A stretch of 20,610 bases of DNA, taken from the NCBI GenBank assembly GCA_033764095.1, contig JANRJF010000274.1:1-20610 (forward strand), written 5' to 3'. The notes beneath the pieces are model-generated. The model had not been told where the DNA came from. It worked only from the letters and a program-made list of their open reading frames with translations, and made no database searches. The position numbers and the translations under genes are program-made. This document shows, piece after piece, positions 11,465 to 20,610 of this stretch (positions are counted from its first letter, which is position 1; each line of letters starts with the position of its first letter). The stretch comes from JBDTMT01 sp033764095 (GTDB taxonomy: Bacteria; Desulfobacterota; Binatia; HRBIN30; CADEER01).

Positions 11465-12598
11465 ATGGCCGACCAATTCTGCGTACAGTGCGGCGCCGCG
11501 CTGCTGCCCGAGGCGCGCTTCTGCACCGCCTGCGGCACCCGCGCCGGCGGCCGCGGCCTGCCGTTGCGTCGCGGCTCGCTGGGTCGCTGGGCGCCGTTGA
11601 TCGTGCTCGCCACGGTGCTGGGCGTCGGTGCGCTGGCGATCGGCCTGGGCGTCGGCAACCAGAACCTCCCCAACGTGCCGCCGCCGCGCGCCGGCGGTAG
11701 TGGCGGCGCCGGAGCCGGCGGCGGCGCGATGCCGCCTGATCATCCGCCGGTCAGCGTGCCGGAGGACGTCAAGAAGGTGATCGCGCACATGGTCGAGGTG
11801 GCGAAGGAGAAGCCCGACGACCTCGACGCCTGGCGGCAGCTCGGGTTCGTCCAGTACCGCGCCGGCCAGGTCGACCCCGCCTACCTGGCTGACGCAATCA
11901 CCACCTACCAGCACGTGCTCGCCAAGGACCCGAAGGATCTCGACGCGCTGCGCGCCCTCGGCAACATCGCCTACGACCAGAACGATCCGCGCCAGGCGCT
12001 GGAGATCTACAAGCGCTACCTGGGCATCAAGCCGGACGACCTCGGCGTGCAGACCGACATGGGCACCATGCTGCTCGCCGACAAACAGGTCGACGCGGCC
12101 AAGCAGACCTACCAGGCGGTGCTGACCAAGGACCCGACCTTCTTCCAGGCGCAGTTCAACCTCGCCATCGCCTACCGCGCCGAGGGCGACGAAGCGAAGG
12201 CGCTGGCGGCGCTGCGCCGCGCCCGCGACATCGCCACCGACGACGAGACGCGCCAGCGCGTCGACATGCTGCTCGCCCGCGTCGGCGAGCCGGGCGGCGG
12301 CGGCGCAGCCGACGAGCCACCGCGCGACCTGCGCACCGACGTCGAGGCGGTGTTCCGCGCCCACCCGATCGCCGGCTCGCGCATCGACCGCATCGACTGG
12401 GCCTCCGATCAGATGGCGCGCGTCGTGTTGCGCGAGTTCCCGATGGACGGCATGCCGCCGATGGTGCGCGACAAGTTCATCGAGCGCATCAAGAACGGCG
12501 TGCGCGATGCCAAGGCGCGCCACCAGGTCAATGCGCCGATCACCATCGAACTGGTCGACGCCGGCGAGGGCCGCGTCATGGCGACGGTGGTCGAGTGA
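11465..12598 (+). CDS. Zinc-ribbon, single-TM, TPR-repeat protein
   Basis: The protein is 377 residues from the ATG at 11465. An N-terminal zinc ribbon has two CxxC knuckles, C6/C9 and C20/C23. One transmembrane segment lies about 43-65 (APLIVLATVLGVGALAIGLG) and is followed by a Gly-rich spacer to about 90. TPR-like helical repeats lie about 115-272, with ALGNIAYDQNDPRQALEIYK, MGTMLLADKQVDAAKQTYQ and FNLAIAYRAEGDEAKALAAL as successive units. A C-terminal domain of about 90 residues (285-377) is not recognised. The ribbon should be cytoplasmic and the TPR part outside if it inserts N-in; this is inferred. TPR proteins serve as assembly scaffolds. It is followed 48 bp later by the AAA+ ATPase gene, so a link to that system is possible. 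No clear Shine-Dalgarno sequence is visible. Confidence 0.85.
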   Translation: MADQFCVQCGAALLPEARFCTACGTRAGGRGLPLRRGSLGRWAPLIVLATVLGVGALAIGLGVGNQNLPNVPPPRAGGSGGAGAGGGAMPPDHPPVSVPEDVKKVIAHMVEVAKEKPDDLDAWRQLGFVQYRAGQVDPAYLADAITTYQHVLAKDPKDLDALRALGNIAYDQNDPRQALEIYKRYLGIKPDDLGVQTDMGTMLLADKQVDAAKQTYQAVLTKDPTFFQAQFNLAIAYRAEGDEAKALAALRRARDIATDDETRQRVDMLLARVGEPGGGGAADEPPRDLRTDVEAVFRAHPIAGSRIDRIDWASDQMARVVLREFPMDGMPPMVRDKFIERIKNGVRDAKARHQVNAPITIELVDAGEGRVMATVVE

Positions 12599-12646
12599 GG
12601 GCCCTATCCGCGCGCGCCGACGCGTAGTACGGAATGGGCGATCGGC

Positions 12647-13453
12647 ATGGACGAGCAACCGTACTATCTCGCCATCGGCGACGAGGTGAGCATCTTCGAG
12701 GCGGCCTACGCCTGCCGCCTGCCGATCCTGCTCAAGGGGCCGACCGGTTGCGGCAAGACGCGCTTCGTCGAGTACATGGCGCACCGGCTGCGCGGCCGGC
12801 AGGAGCACGGCATCCCCGGCAACCTGATCACCGTCGCCTGTCACGAGGACCTCACCGGCAGCGATCTGGTCGGCCGCTACCTGATCAAGGGCGACGAGAC
12901 GATCTGGGTCGATGGGCCGCTGACGCAAGCCGTGCGCGTCGGCAGCTTCTGCTACCTCGACGAGGTGGTCGAGGCGCGCAAGGACACCACCGTCCTCATC
13001 CATCCGCTCACCGACCACCGCCGTATCCTGCCGATCGACAAGCGCGGCGAGATCATCGAGGCGCATCCCGACTTCCTGCTCGTCATCTCGTACAACCCCG
13101 GCTACCAGAGCGTGCTGAAGGACCTGAAGCACTCCACCCGCCAGCGCTTCGTCACCATCGACTTCGACTATCCGCCGCGCGACAAGGAAGCGCAGGTGAT
13201 CGCGCACGAGAGCGGCACCACCGTCGAGGTGGCGATGGACCTCGCCAAGCTCGGCGAGAAGGTGCGCCACCTGAAGGCGAGCGGACTGGAAGAGGGCGTC
13301 AGCACCCGCCTGCTGGTCTACGCCGGCCAGCTCATCGCGCGCGGCGTGCCGGCGCGGCGCGCCTGCCAGGTGTCGGTCGCCAAGTCGCTCACCGACGACA
13401 GCGAGAGCCAGCGCGCCATCGACGAGCTGGTCGGCTCGATCTTCGGGAGCTGA
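12647..13453 (+). CDS. MoxR-type AAA+ ATPase, CbbQ/NirQ/NorQ family
   Basis: This 268-residue protein has the usual length for the CbbQ/NirQ/NorQ group. Walker A is GPTGCGKT at 31-38, Walker B is CYLDEVVEA at 102-110 (D105, E106), and a sensor-1 type Asn is N150 in VISYNPGYQ. Arg residues in HSTRQRF (R165, R167) are placed where arginine fingers occur. The family forms hexameric rings that work with a VWA-domain partner to activate or load metals into enzymes such as nitric oxide reductase or Rubisco. The next gene encodes such a partner, 31 bp downstream. No nor, nir or cbb structural gene is in the window, so the client is unknown. The ATG at 12647 gives a family-like N-terminus. Specific naming as norQ or cbbQ is not justified. 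Confidence 0.93.
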   Translation: MDEQPYYLAIGDEVSIFEAAYACRLPILLKGPTGCGKTRFVEYMAHRLRGRQEHGIPGNLITVACHEDLTGSDLVGRYLIKGDETIWVDGPLTQAVRVGSFCYLDEVVEARKDTTVLIHPLTDHRRILPIDKRGEIIEAHPDFLLVISYNPGYQSVLKDLKHSTRQRFVTIDFDYPPRDKEAQVIAHESGTTVEVAMDLAKLGEKVRHLKASGLEEGVSTRLLVYAGQLIARGVPARRACQVSVAKSLTDDSESQRAIDELVGSIFGS

Positions 13454-13475
13454 CGCGCGCCGCGCGCGCGGCCGC

Positions 13476-13480
13476 GAGGG
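13476..13480 (+). promoter_or_regulatory. Shine-Dalgarno of the VWA-domain gene
   Basis: GAGGG lies 4 nt before the GTG at 13485 and supports that non-ATG start. It falls in the 31-bp gap after the AAA+ ATPase gene. Confidence 0.6.
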
Positions 13481-13484
13481 TGCG

Positions 13485-16400
13485 GTGACGAGCGCCGTGC
13501 GCGGCGTGTGGCTCGGCAGCCACCTGCTCGACGACGCCGAGGGCGCCGCCGCCCACGCCGCCGCGCAGGCGCTCGGCGCCGGCGTGCATGCGCAACTGCT
13601 CGCCGCCGGCGACCGTCTCGCCGGCGCCTCGGCGGTGCTGGCGCAGCGCTACTACCGCCGCGCCGCGGCGGTGTGGGAGGTCTGGGGCGCCGACGGGTTT
13701 GCGCGCTGGCTGGGGCTCGGCGAAGACTTGGTCTTCGGCGAGCCGCACTGCCGCGACGGCGCGATGGCGTACTTCGCGCTCGCGCCCACCGGCTTCGGCC
13801 GCGGCGGGCTCGACGCCGCGGCAGGCTGGGTCGGCCTGGCGCGCGAGCTCGCCGCCACCTCGGCCAAGCTGGCGGCGATCTTCCTGCGCAGCACCGCGCC
13901 ACTGCTGCGCCGCGCCGACGGGCTGGAGCGGCTGCACACCTGGATGACCGTCGGCCGCGGCCTCTACGGTCAGCACGGCTGGCAGGGCGAGTTCCTCGCC
14001 CAGGCGTATTTCTCCGCCGCGCCGCAGGCGGCGACCGTGTTCGAGCCGGCGACCTATCAACTGTGGGCCGGCGCCGGCGCGGCGCTGTATCCGACGGTGA
14101 AGGAGCGCGAGTTCTTCGGCACGCTGCCGCGCGCGCTGAAGGGCTGGGGTGGCGAGGAGCACGCCCGCCTGCTGCGCCTGGTCATCGGGCTCGCGGCGCC
14201 GGCGCCGAAGGAGGCGTTCGCCGTCTATCGCGCCTTGCCCGACTCGCTCGCCGGCCTCGAGCCGGCGGCGCGCCATGCGCTGCTCGGCGCGCTCGCGGCG
14301 GCCAGCAAGCGGCTGGTCGGCGCCGCCGCCGAGGTCGCGCCGGTCGCCGGCGCGCTGGTGCAGCAGGTGCCCGCCGCGCATCGGCTCGCAGCGCTGGACC
14401 ACTTGGCGCGCGTTGCCGCCGTCTGCCCGAGTGCCGTGGTGGCGGCGTTGCGCGCGCTGCCGCGGGTCTACGAGGACGCCTCGCCGGAGCTGGTGCGCGG
14501 CTGGTTCGATGCCGGCCTGCGCCTGGCGCAGGAAAACGCCGACGCCGGCATGGCGTTCTTCGCCCTCGAGTCGCGCACCAGCCTCAAGGTCCTGCGCGCC
14601 GCCGCCGTCGCCGTCGGCCTCGACGAGGTGCAGGGCCTGCTGCGCAAGTACGTGCAGATGTTGAGCGGCGAGCCGGTCAGCATCCGCTCACTCGATACGA
14701 TCACCCTGCGCCCGCCGCTGGAGGAGCTGCCGGGCGAGAACGAGATCGCGCTGCCGCTGCGCATGGACTGGCTGACCACGCACGAGGACAACCAGCGCCT
14801 CTATCGCTTCCTGGCCGCGCAGCTCGCCGGCCGGCGCGACTTCGGCACCTACGACTTCATCCCGCCGGACGGCGGGGTGGATCCGGAGGCGCCGCCGGGC
14901 AGTGCGTTGGTGACTTATCTGACCGACGCGGCGCGGCCGGAGTCGCTGGAGGAGCTCTTCCTGCTCGCCGAGGGCGTGCGCATCCACCATCGCCTGTGCG
15001 CCGAGTACCGCGGTCTGGTCGCCGAGGCACAGTGGATGGCGGCGCGCCTGCTGGCGCGCTTCGGCGAGAAGGGCGCCGCGGCCCGGACCCAGCGGCTCGA
15101 CGCGGTGTTCGCCTGGCTGGTCGGCGGCGGCGCGACGGCCATGCCCGACTGGCTCGACGACGCCGGCGCCGGGCTGATCGCGCGCTGCGTCGCGCCGCTC
15201 GCCGCGCCGCAGGCGACCGTCGCCGACGCGATGGCGGTCGCCGAGTCGCTCGCCGGCGCGCTGGCGGCCGCCGACGCGGCCTACGTGCAGTCGGACCGTG
15301 AGCTCGACGGCTTCATGCTCGACAAGCTCACCGGCGACGCGATGTTCGATCTCTACGACGACGACGACGGCGCGCCGCCGGTCGGCGAGGCCGGTCGCAC
15401 CCAGCCGACGTCGTCCGGCGCGGAGCCGCTCGCCGAGGAGGATCGCCAGCCGCTGCAACTGTCCGACGACGAGGAGGAGACGCCCGGCGGCGGCATCCCG
15501 ATGTCGCCGGAGGAGCTGAAGCGCCTGCTGGAGAGTGGCGCCAACCTGAAGATCACCCAGGGCGCCAGCGACGACGCGGTCGAGGGGCTCGGCCTGTTCA
15601 TCACCGACCTGCTCGGCAAGGTGCCGAGCGAGCAGCTCGAGCAACTGCGGCAATTGGTCGGCGACACCGACGGCGGCCCGAAGCGCGCCCTGCGCCGCCT
15701 GCGCGAGGAGGCCGGCGACGCCTCGTACTTCGCCTACGACGAGTGGGACTACCACATCGACGACTACCGCAGCCGTTGGTGCAAGCTCTACGAGCTGGCG
15801 ATCGAGGGCGACTCGGGCGAGTTCTTCACCCGCACGCTCGGCGACTACGCTCGGCTGATTCCGGAGATCCGCCGCCAGTTCCAGCGCATCCGGCCGGAGA
15901 TGTACCGCGTCGTGCGCGGCCTGGAGGACGGCGAGGACTTCGACCTCAACGCCGCCATCGCGGCGCGCGTCGACCAGCGCGCCGGCCTGGCGCCGTCGAG
16001 CCGCCTCTACGTCGCGCGCAAGCGCGAGGAGCGCGATGTCTCGACGCTCTTCCTGGTCGACATGAGCGCCTCGACCGACGAGCCGTTCGCGCCCAACGAT
16101 CCGAATGCGCGCCGCGATGGCAAGCCGCGCCGCATCATCGACGTGACCAAGGAGACGCTGGTGATCATGTCGGAAGCGCTGGAGGAGATCGGCGACGCGT
16201 ACGCCATCTACGGTTTCTCCGGCCACGGCCGCGATCGCGTCGAGATGTACCGCGTCAAGTCGTTCGGCGAGGCGTTGTCGACCAGCGTCAAGGGCCGCCT
16301 CGGCGGCATCGAGCCGAAGCGCAGCACGCGCATGGGCACGGCGCTGCGCCACGCGGTCGAGAAACTGTCGGGCGTCAGCTCGCGCGTGAAGCACCTCTTT

Positions 16401-16658
16401 CTGCTCAGCGACGGCTTTCCGCAGGACTACGACTACGGGCAGGATCGGCGCTCGAACATCTACGGCATCCGCGACACCGCCGCCGCGCTGCGCGAGGCGG
16501 AAGCGGCGGGCGTCACGCCGTTCTGCATCACCGTCGACAAGGCCGGGCACGACTATCTGCGCCAGATGTGCGACGAGTCGCGCTACATGGTGATCGAGGA
16601 CATCACCGCGCTGCCGCGCGAGCTGCCGAAGATCTACCAGCGCGTCGTGCGCGCCTGA
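13485..16658 (+). CDS. Long VWA-domain protein, NorD/CbbO-type partner of the AAA+ ATPase
   Basis: The protein is 1057 residues from a GTG start with GAGGG 4 nt upstream. The first 600 or so residues are Ala/Leu-rich and helical, with no recognised enzyme motif. A Asp/Glu-rich, probably disordered segment follows at about 620-670 (YDDDDG, SDDEEE). Then come YFAYDEWDYHIDDYRSRWC, as seen in NorD/CbbO proteins, and a C-terminal von Willebrand A domain from about 850. The MIDAS metal site is DMSAS (D859, S861, S863), with candidate T952 and D976 (LLSDGFPQDYDYG). In the family the VWA protein recruits the client to the AAA+ ring. It is longer than the NorD and CbbO proteins I know, mainly through the helical N-terminus. 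It forms a likely operon with the ATPase gene. Cytoplasmic; no signal peptide or membrane segment. Confidence 0.9.
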   Translation: MTSAVRGVWLGSHLLDDAEGAAAHAAAQALGAGVHAQLLAAGDRLAGASAVLAQRYYRRAAAVWEVWGADGFARWLGLGEDLVFGEPHCRDGAMAYFALAPTGFGRGGLDAAAGWVGLARELAATSAKLAAIFLRSTAPLLRRADGLERLHTWMTVGRGLYGQHGWQGEFLAQAYFSAAPQAATVFEPATYQLWAGAGAALYPTVKEREFFGTLPRALKGWGGEEHARLLRLVIGLAAPAPKEAFAVYRALPDSLAGLEPAARHALLGALAAASKRLVGAAAEVAPVAGALVQQVPAAHRLAALDHLARVAAVCPSAVVAALRALPRVYEDASPELVRGWFDAGLRLAQENADAGMAFFALESRTSLKVLRAAAVAVGLDEVQGLLRKYVQMLSGEPVSIRSLDTITLRPPLEELPGENEIALPLRMDWLTTHEDNQRLYRFLAAQLAGRRDFGTYDFIPPDGGVDPEAPPGSALVTYLTDAARPESLEELFLLAEGVRIHHRLCAEYRGLVAEAQWMAARLLARFGEKGAAARTQRLDAVFAWLVGGGATAMPDWLDDAGAGLIARCVAPLAAPQATVADAMAVAESLAGALAAADAAYVQSDRELDGFMLDKLTGDAMFDLYDDDDGAPPVGEAGRTQPTSSGAEPLAEEDRQPLQLSDDEEETPGGGIPMSPEELKRLLESGANLKITQGASDDAVEGLGLFITDLLGKVPSEQLEQLRQLVGDTDGGPKRALRRLREEAGDASYFAYDEWDYHIDDYRSRWCKLYELAIEGDSGEFFTRTLGDYARLIPEIRRQFQRIRPEMYRVVRGLEDGEDFDLNAAIAARVDQRAGLAPSSRLYVARKREERDVSTLFLVDMSASTDEPFAPNDPNARRDGKPRRIIDVTKETLVIMSEALEEIGDAYAIYGFSGHGRDRVEMYRVKSFGEALSTSVKGRLGGIEPKRSTRMGTALRHAVEKLSGVSSRVKHLFLLSDGFPQDYDYGQDRRSNIYGIRDTAAALREAEAAGVTPFCITVDKAGHDYLRQMCDESRYMVIEDITALPRELPKIYQRVVRA

Positions 16659-16676
16659 CGGATTGACCCACGCGCG

Positions 16677-16699
16677 GTTGGTCATCTAAGGTGACCAAC
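16677..16699. promoter_or_regulatory. 23-bp palindrome covering the antitoxin Shine-Dalgarno (probable operator)
   Basis: The arms GTTGGTCA (16677-16684) and TGACCAAC (16692-16699) are perfect complements. The inner CT/AG also pair around a central A at 16688, with one T/G mismatch, giving 10 of 11 pairs. The right arm ends at the base before the antitoxin ATG and includes the AAGGTGA Shine-Dalgarno (16688-16694). Phd-family antitoxins bind palindromes in their own promoters, so an autoregulatory operator is expected here. As RNA, the same sequence could hide the ribosome site. Confidence 0.7.
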
Positions 16700-16942
16700 A
16701 TGAATCGCCGCGTTCCGGTGCACCAGTTCAACGTCGCCCAGGCGAAGGCTCGCTTCTCGGAGTTGGTCAAACGCGCCATGGCCGGCGAAGAAGTCATCAT
16801 CGCCAAGGACAACCGGCCGGTGTTGAAGTTGGTGCCCGTGCAGCCGCGGCTCGATCGTCGCGTGCCGGGGTCTGCCAAGGGCCAGATCTGGATCTCCGAC
16901 GATTTCGACGCGCCGCTCGACGACTTCGCCGACTACCGGTGA
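16700..16942 (+). CDS. Phd/YefM-type antitoxin
   Basis: This 80-residue protein starts at the ATG at 16700, 5 nt after AAGGTGA; the GTG at 16691 is in frame but lies inside the palindrome. The N-terminal Phd/YefM fold shows VHQFNVAQAKARFSELVKRA followed by GEEVIIAKDNRPVLKLVP (residues 29-46), the usual DNA-binding/dimerisation half. The acidic C-terminus ISDDFDAPLDDFADYR (65-80) is the type that wraps the toxin. The toxin gene overlaps its stop by one base (TGATG). It probably represses its own operon through the adjoining palindrome. Confidence 0.93.
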   Translation: MNRRVPVHQFNVAQAKARFSELVKRAMAGEEVIIAKDNRPVLKLVPVQPRLDRRVPGSAKGQIWISDDFDAPLDDFADYR

Positions 16943-17328
16943 TGGAACTGCTCCTCGATACGCACGCGTTTCTGTGGTGGGTGGCAGGGAGTCGCCCGCT
17001 GCCGCGGGCGGCGCGGGCGGCGATCGCCGATCCGGGCAATTCCTGTCGGATCAGCCTGGCGAGCTGTTGGGAGATGGCGATCAAGGTGAGCCTCGGCAAG
17101 CTGCGGCTGCCGGCTCCGCTCGAGCGATTCATCCCCGAGCAGATGGCCAGCAATGGCTTCCGCCTGCTCGAGATCGACCTTGGTGACATCGCGCGCGTGG
17201 CCACGCTTCCCTTCCACCATCGTGATCCGTTCGACCGGTTGCTGGCCGCGCAGGCGCTCGACGGCGGCTTCCGTATCGTCTCGGCCGATCGAGTGTTCCA
17301 GCGCTACGGCGTGGCCCGCGTCTGGTAG
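16942..17328 (+). CDS. vapC: VapC-type PIN-domain toxin ribonuclease
   Basis: This 128-residue protein begins MELLLDTHAFLWW, typical of PIN toxins. The start is the ATG at 16942, sharing the A of the antitoxin TGA; a GTG one codon upstream is less likely. PIN acidic residues are D6, E44 (in SCWEMAIK), D98 (in HHRDPFDR) and D116 (in VSADRVF), all present, so the active site looks intact. VapC proteins are Mg-dependent endoribonucleases, often cutting tRNA or rRNA; the target here is unknown. Pairing with a Phd-type rather than an AbrB-type antitoxin is a common combination. PriA starts 22 bp downstream and could receive read-through. Confidence 0.93.
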   Translation: MELLLDTHAFLWWVAGSRPLPRAARAAIADPGNSCRISLASCWEMAIKVSLGKLRLPAPLERFIPEQMASNGFRLLEIDLGDIARVATLPFHHRDPFDRLLAAQALDGGFRIVSADRVFQRYGVARVW

Positions 17329-17350
17329 CCGCCCGGATCGGTCGGGGCGG

Positions 17351-19777
<2,427 letters not shown>

Positions 19778-19797
19778 GCCGCCGCGGAGAAGCGACC

Positions 19798-19818
19798 GGC
19801 AAAGCGCGACGCTTCGCC
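19798..19818 (+). terminator. Weak hairpin after priA
   Basis: GGCAAAGCG (19798-19806) and CGCTTCGCC (19810-19818) pair at 8 of 9 positions around a 3-nt loop, about 20 bp after the priA stop. No T-run follows, so terminator function is uncertain. Confidence 0.35.
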
Positions 19819-19996
19819 GGGCTTGCGGCGCTGTGGAGAACCTGGCGGTCCGACTGCCATGCGAGAGGGCTGGGGGGATGACCGGCGACATCGCATGCCC
19901 GGGGCGTTTATCCATTGTAAGTCAGGCATTTAGGGTCGTGCCGCGGCGCGTCGTTAGGCAGCCGCGTGCGCAGTCAAAGTGCCTGCACTAATCCAC

Positions 19997-20011
19997 AGAA
20001 TGAAGCATTCT
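19997..20011. repeat. Small perfect inverted repeat in the leader of the last gene
   Basis: AGAATG (19997-20002) and CATTCT (20006-20011) are perfect complements around AAG. It lies about 125 bp before the ATG at 20138, in the AT-richer part of the gap. It could be a regulator site. Confidence 0.3.
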
Positions 20012-20137
20012 ATGTTGCTTGTTGAGTGCTGTGCGTTCAGGCTGAGCGACAAAACCAGATCAACTTGTAGCTTCGGACTCGCGCCACTGTCTTAGGGCAG
20101 GACGTGAGCCGTGCAGGCCGGGGCTCGGGAGTTGGAT

Positions 20138-20610
20138 ATGACCGGACCCCTTTCCATCCGTCTGTGGGCTCACCTTGCGCTCATCGTGCTGGGCTGTCTG
20201 TCGGCCACCGCCGCCTCGGCAACCATCGCACACGTCAAGACGATCGCCATCAACAGCACCAAGGCGTCCGCCGGGACGAGCATCGCGGTGACGGTGCCGG
20301 CCGCCGGCGTCGCCGCCGGCAACAGCATCATCCTCACGTTTGCGATGGACGAGGAGGTCGGCACGGTGTCGGCCACCGACTCGAAGGGCAACATCTACAC
20401 CGCCGATGCGAGCGTTGCCGCCAACGGCGTGCGTACGGTGATCCTGGCGGCGCACAACGTCCTCGCGCTGACCAGCGGCAACACCATCACCGTCACGCAT
20501 CCGAGCGTTACGGCGCGCGCGCTGGCGGCGAACGAGTTCTCCGGCATCCTGACGCCATCGCCGCTCGACCGCACCAAGACGGCGGTCGGTACCGGCACGG
20601 TACCGTCGTC
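20138..20610 (+). CDS. Secreted protein, 5' part only (runs off the window)
   Basis: The frame opens at the ATG at 20138, with GGGAG about 7 nt upstream, and stays open for 157 codons to the window end, so the C-terminus is missing. Residues 1-28 form a signal peptide (hydrophobic core LALIVLGCLSATAASA, cleavage probably after ASA). The mature part is Thr/Ala/Ser/Val-rich and beta-like, with SGNTITVTHPSVTARALAAN followed by EFSGI. This resembles Ig-like or fibronectin-like repeats of large surface proteins, but no family is assigned. The style matches the secreted proteins of the minus-strand block, although it is on the other strand and 8.8 kb from them. Function unknown. Confidence 0.8.
   Translation, partial: MTGPLSIRLWAHLALIVLGCLSATAASATIAHVKTIAINSTKASAGTSIAVTVPAAGVAAGNSIILTFAMDEEVGTVSATDSKGNIYTADASVAANGVRTVILAAHNVLALTSGNTITVTHPSVTARALAANEFSGILTPSPLDRTKTAVGTGTVPS

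Larger units (their letters stand above)
19778..20137. other. 360-bp intergenic region between priA and the secreted-protein gene
   Basis: No gene is seen here. After the priA stop there is a weak hairpin, then a relatively AT-rich stretch (about 19905-20065) that is the most likely place for the promoter of the gene at 20138, though no good -35/-10 pair can be picked. A small perfect inverted repeat lies at 19997-20011. Confidence 0.5.

Noticed and set aside
11375..13270. A 631-codon minus-strand open frame across the TPR and ATPase genes
   Set aside because: It is antisense to a zinc ribbon, TPRs and a Walker A ATPase. Its translation is His/Arg/Asp/Val-rich without any domain.
12634..13488. 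Alternative frame starting with ATG at 12634 over the ATPase gene
   Set aside because: The translation is Arg/His/Pro-rich without motifs, whereas the frame starting at 12647 gives an intact AAA+ ATPase.
14688..16685. A 665-codon minus-strand open frame opposite the VWA gene
   Set aside because: It is a shadow of a gene with an intact MIDAS motif and shows no recognisable domain or start signal.
20050..20137. Possible cobalamin riboswitch before the last gene, suggested by GCCACTG
   Set aside because: Only that short word matches. No B12 box or expected stems are visible.

Overview
The window is one stretch of a very GC-rich (by eye about 70%) bacterial chromosome. No rRNA, tRNA, CRISPR array, transposase or phage gene was seen. 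The exported proteins have Thr-Pro-rich linkers, dockerin- and cohesin-like modules and matrixin-type metalloprotease domains. Together with PriA and a NorQ/NorD-type pair, this suggests an uncultured Deltaproteobacteria-like or Binatota-like genome. That placement is an inference from style, not from a marker gene.

Layout. 1-1566 (+): the 3' end of an unrecognised helical protein, an inverted repeat, then an SDR oxidoreductase and a YjbQ/UPF0047 protein 13 bp apart. 1570-11338 (-): a block of five exported-protein genes. In transcription order these are a lipoprotein, a matrixin-like metalloprotease (coupled to it through a TTGA overlap), a 1050-residue secreted repeat protein, a 284-residue secreted protein with a C-terminal sorting-type anchor, and a larger metalloprotease paralog carrying dockerin-like and cohesin-like modules. 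Two pairs in this block are paralogs with exchanged C-termini: the two proteases, and the 284- and 1050-residue proteins, which share an N-terminal domain. 11465-16658 (+): a zinc-ribbon/TPR membrane protein, a MoxR-type AAA+ ATPase (CbbQ/NirQ/NorQ type) and a very long VWA-domain partner (NorD/CbbO type). 16677-17328 (+): a Phd/VapC-type toxin-antitoxin module with a 23-bp palindrome touching the antitoxin start codon. 17351-19777 (+): PriA. 20138-20610 (+): the 5' part of another secreted protein that runs off the window.

How the genes may work together. The minus-strand block looks like a cell-surface or secretome island. Its members all have signal peptides and share modules, and the dockerin/cohesin pair would let chains dock to one another. 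The ATPase/VWA pair has the design of a metalloenzyme activation machine, but no nitric oxide reductase or Rubisco gene lies nearby, so its client is unknown. PriA and the SDR are housekeeping-like.

Starts were trimmed where a Shine-Dalgarno sequence, a signal peptide or a neighbouring gene decided them. Long open frames antisense to the Thr-Pro linkers are compositional artefacts and are not annotated.
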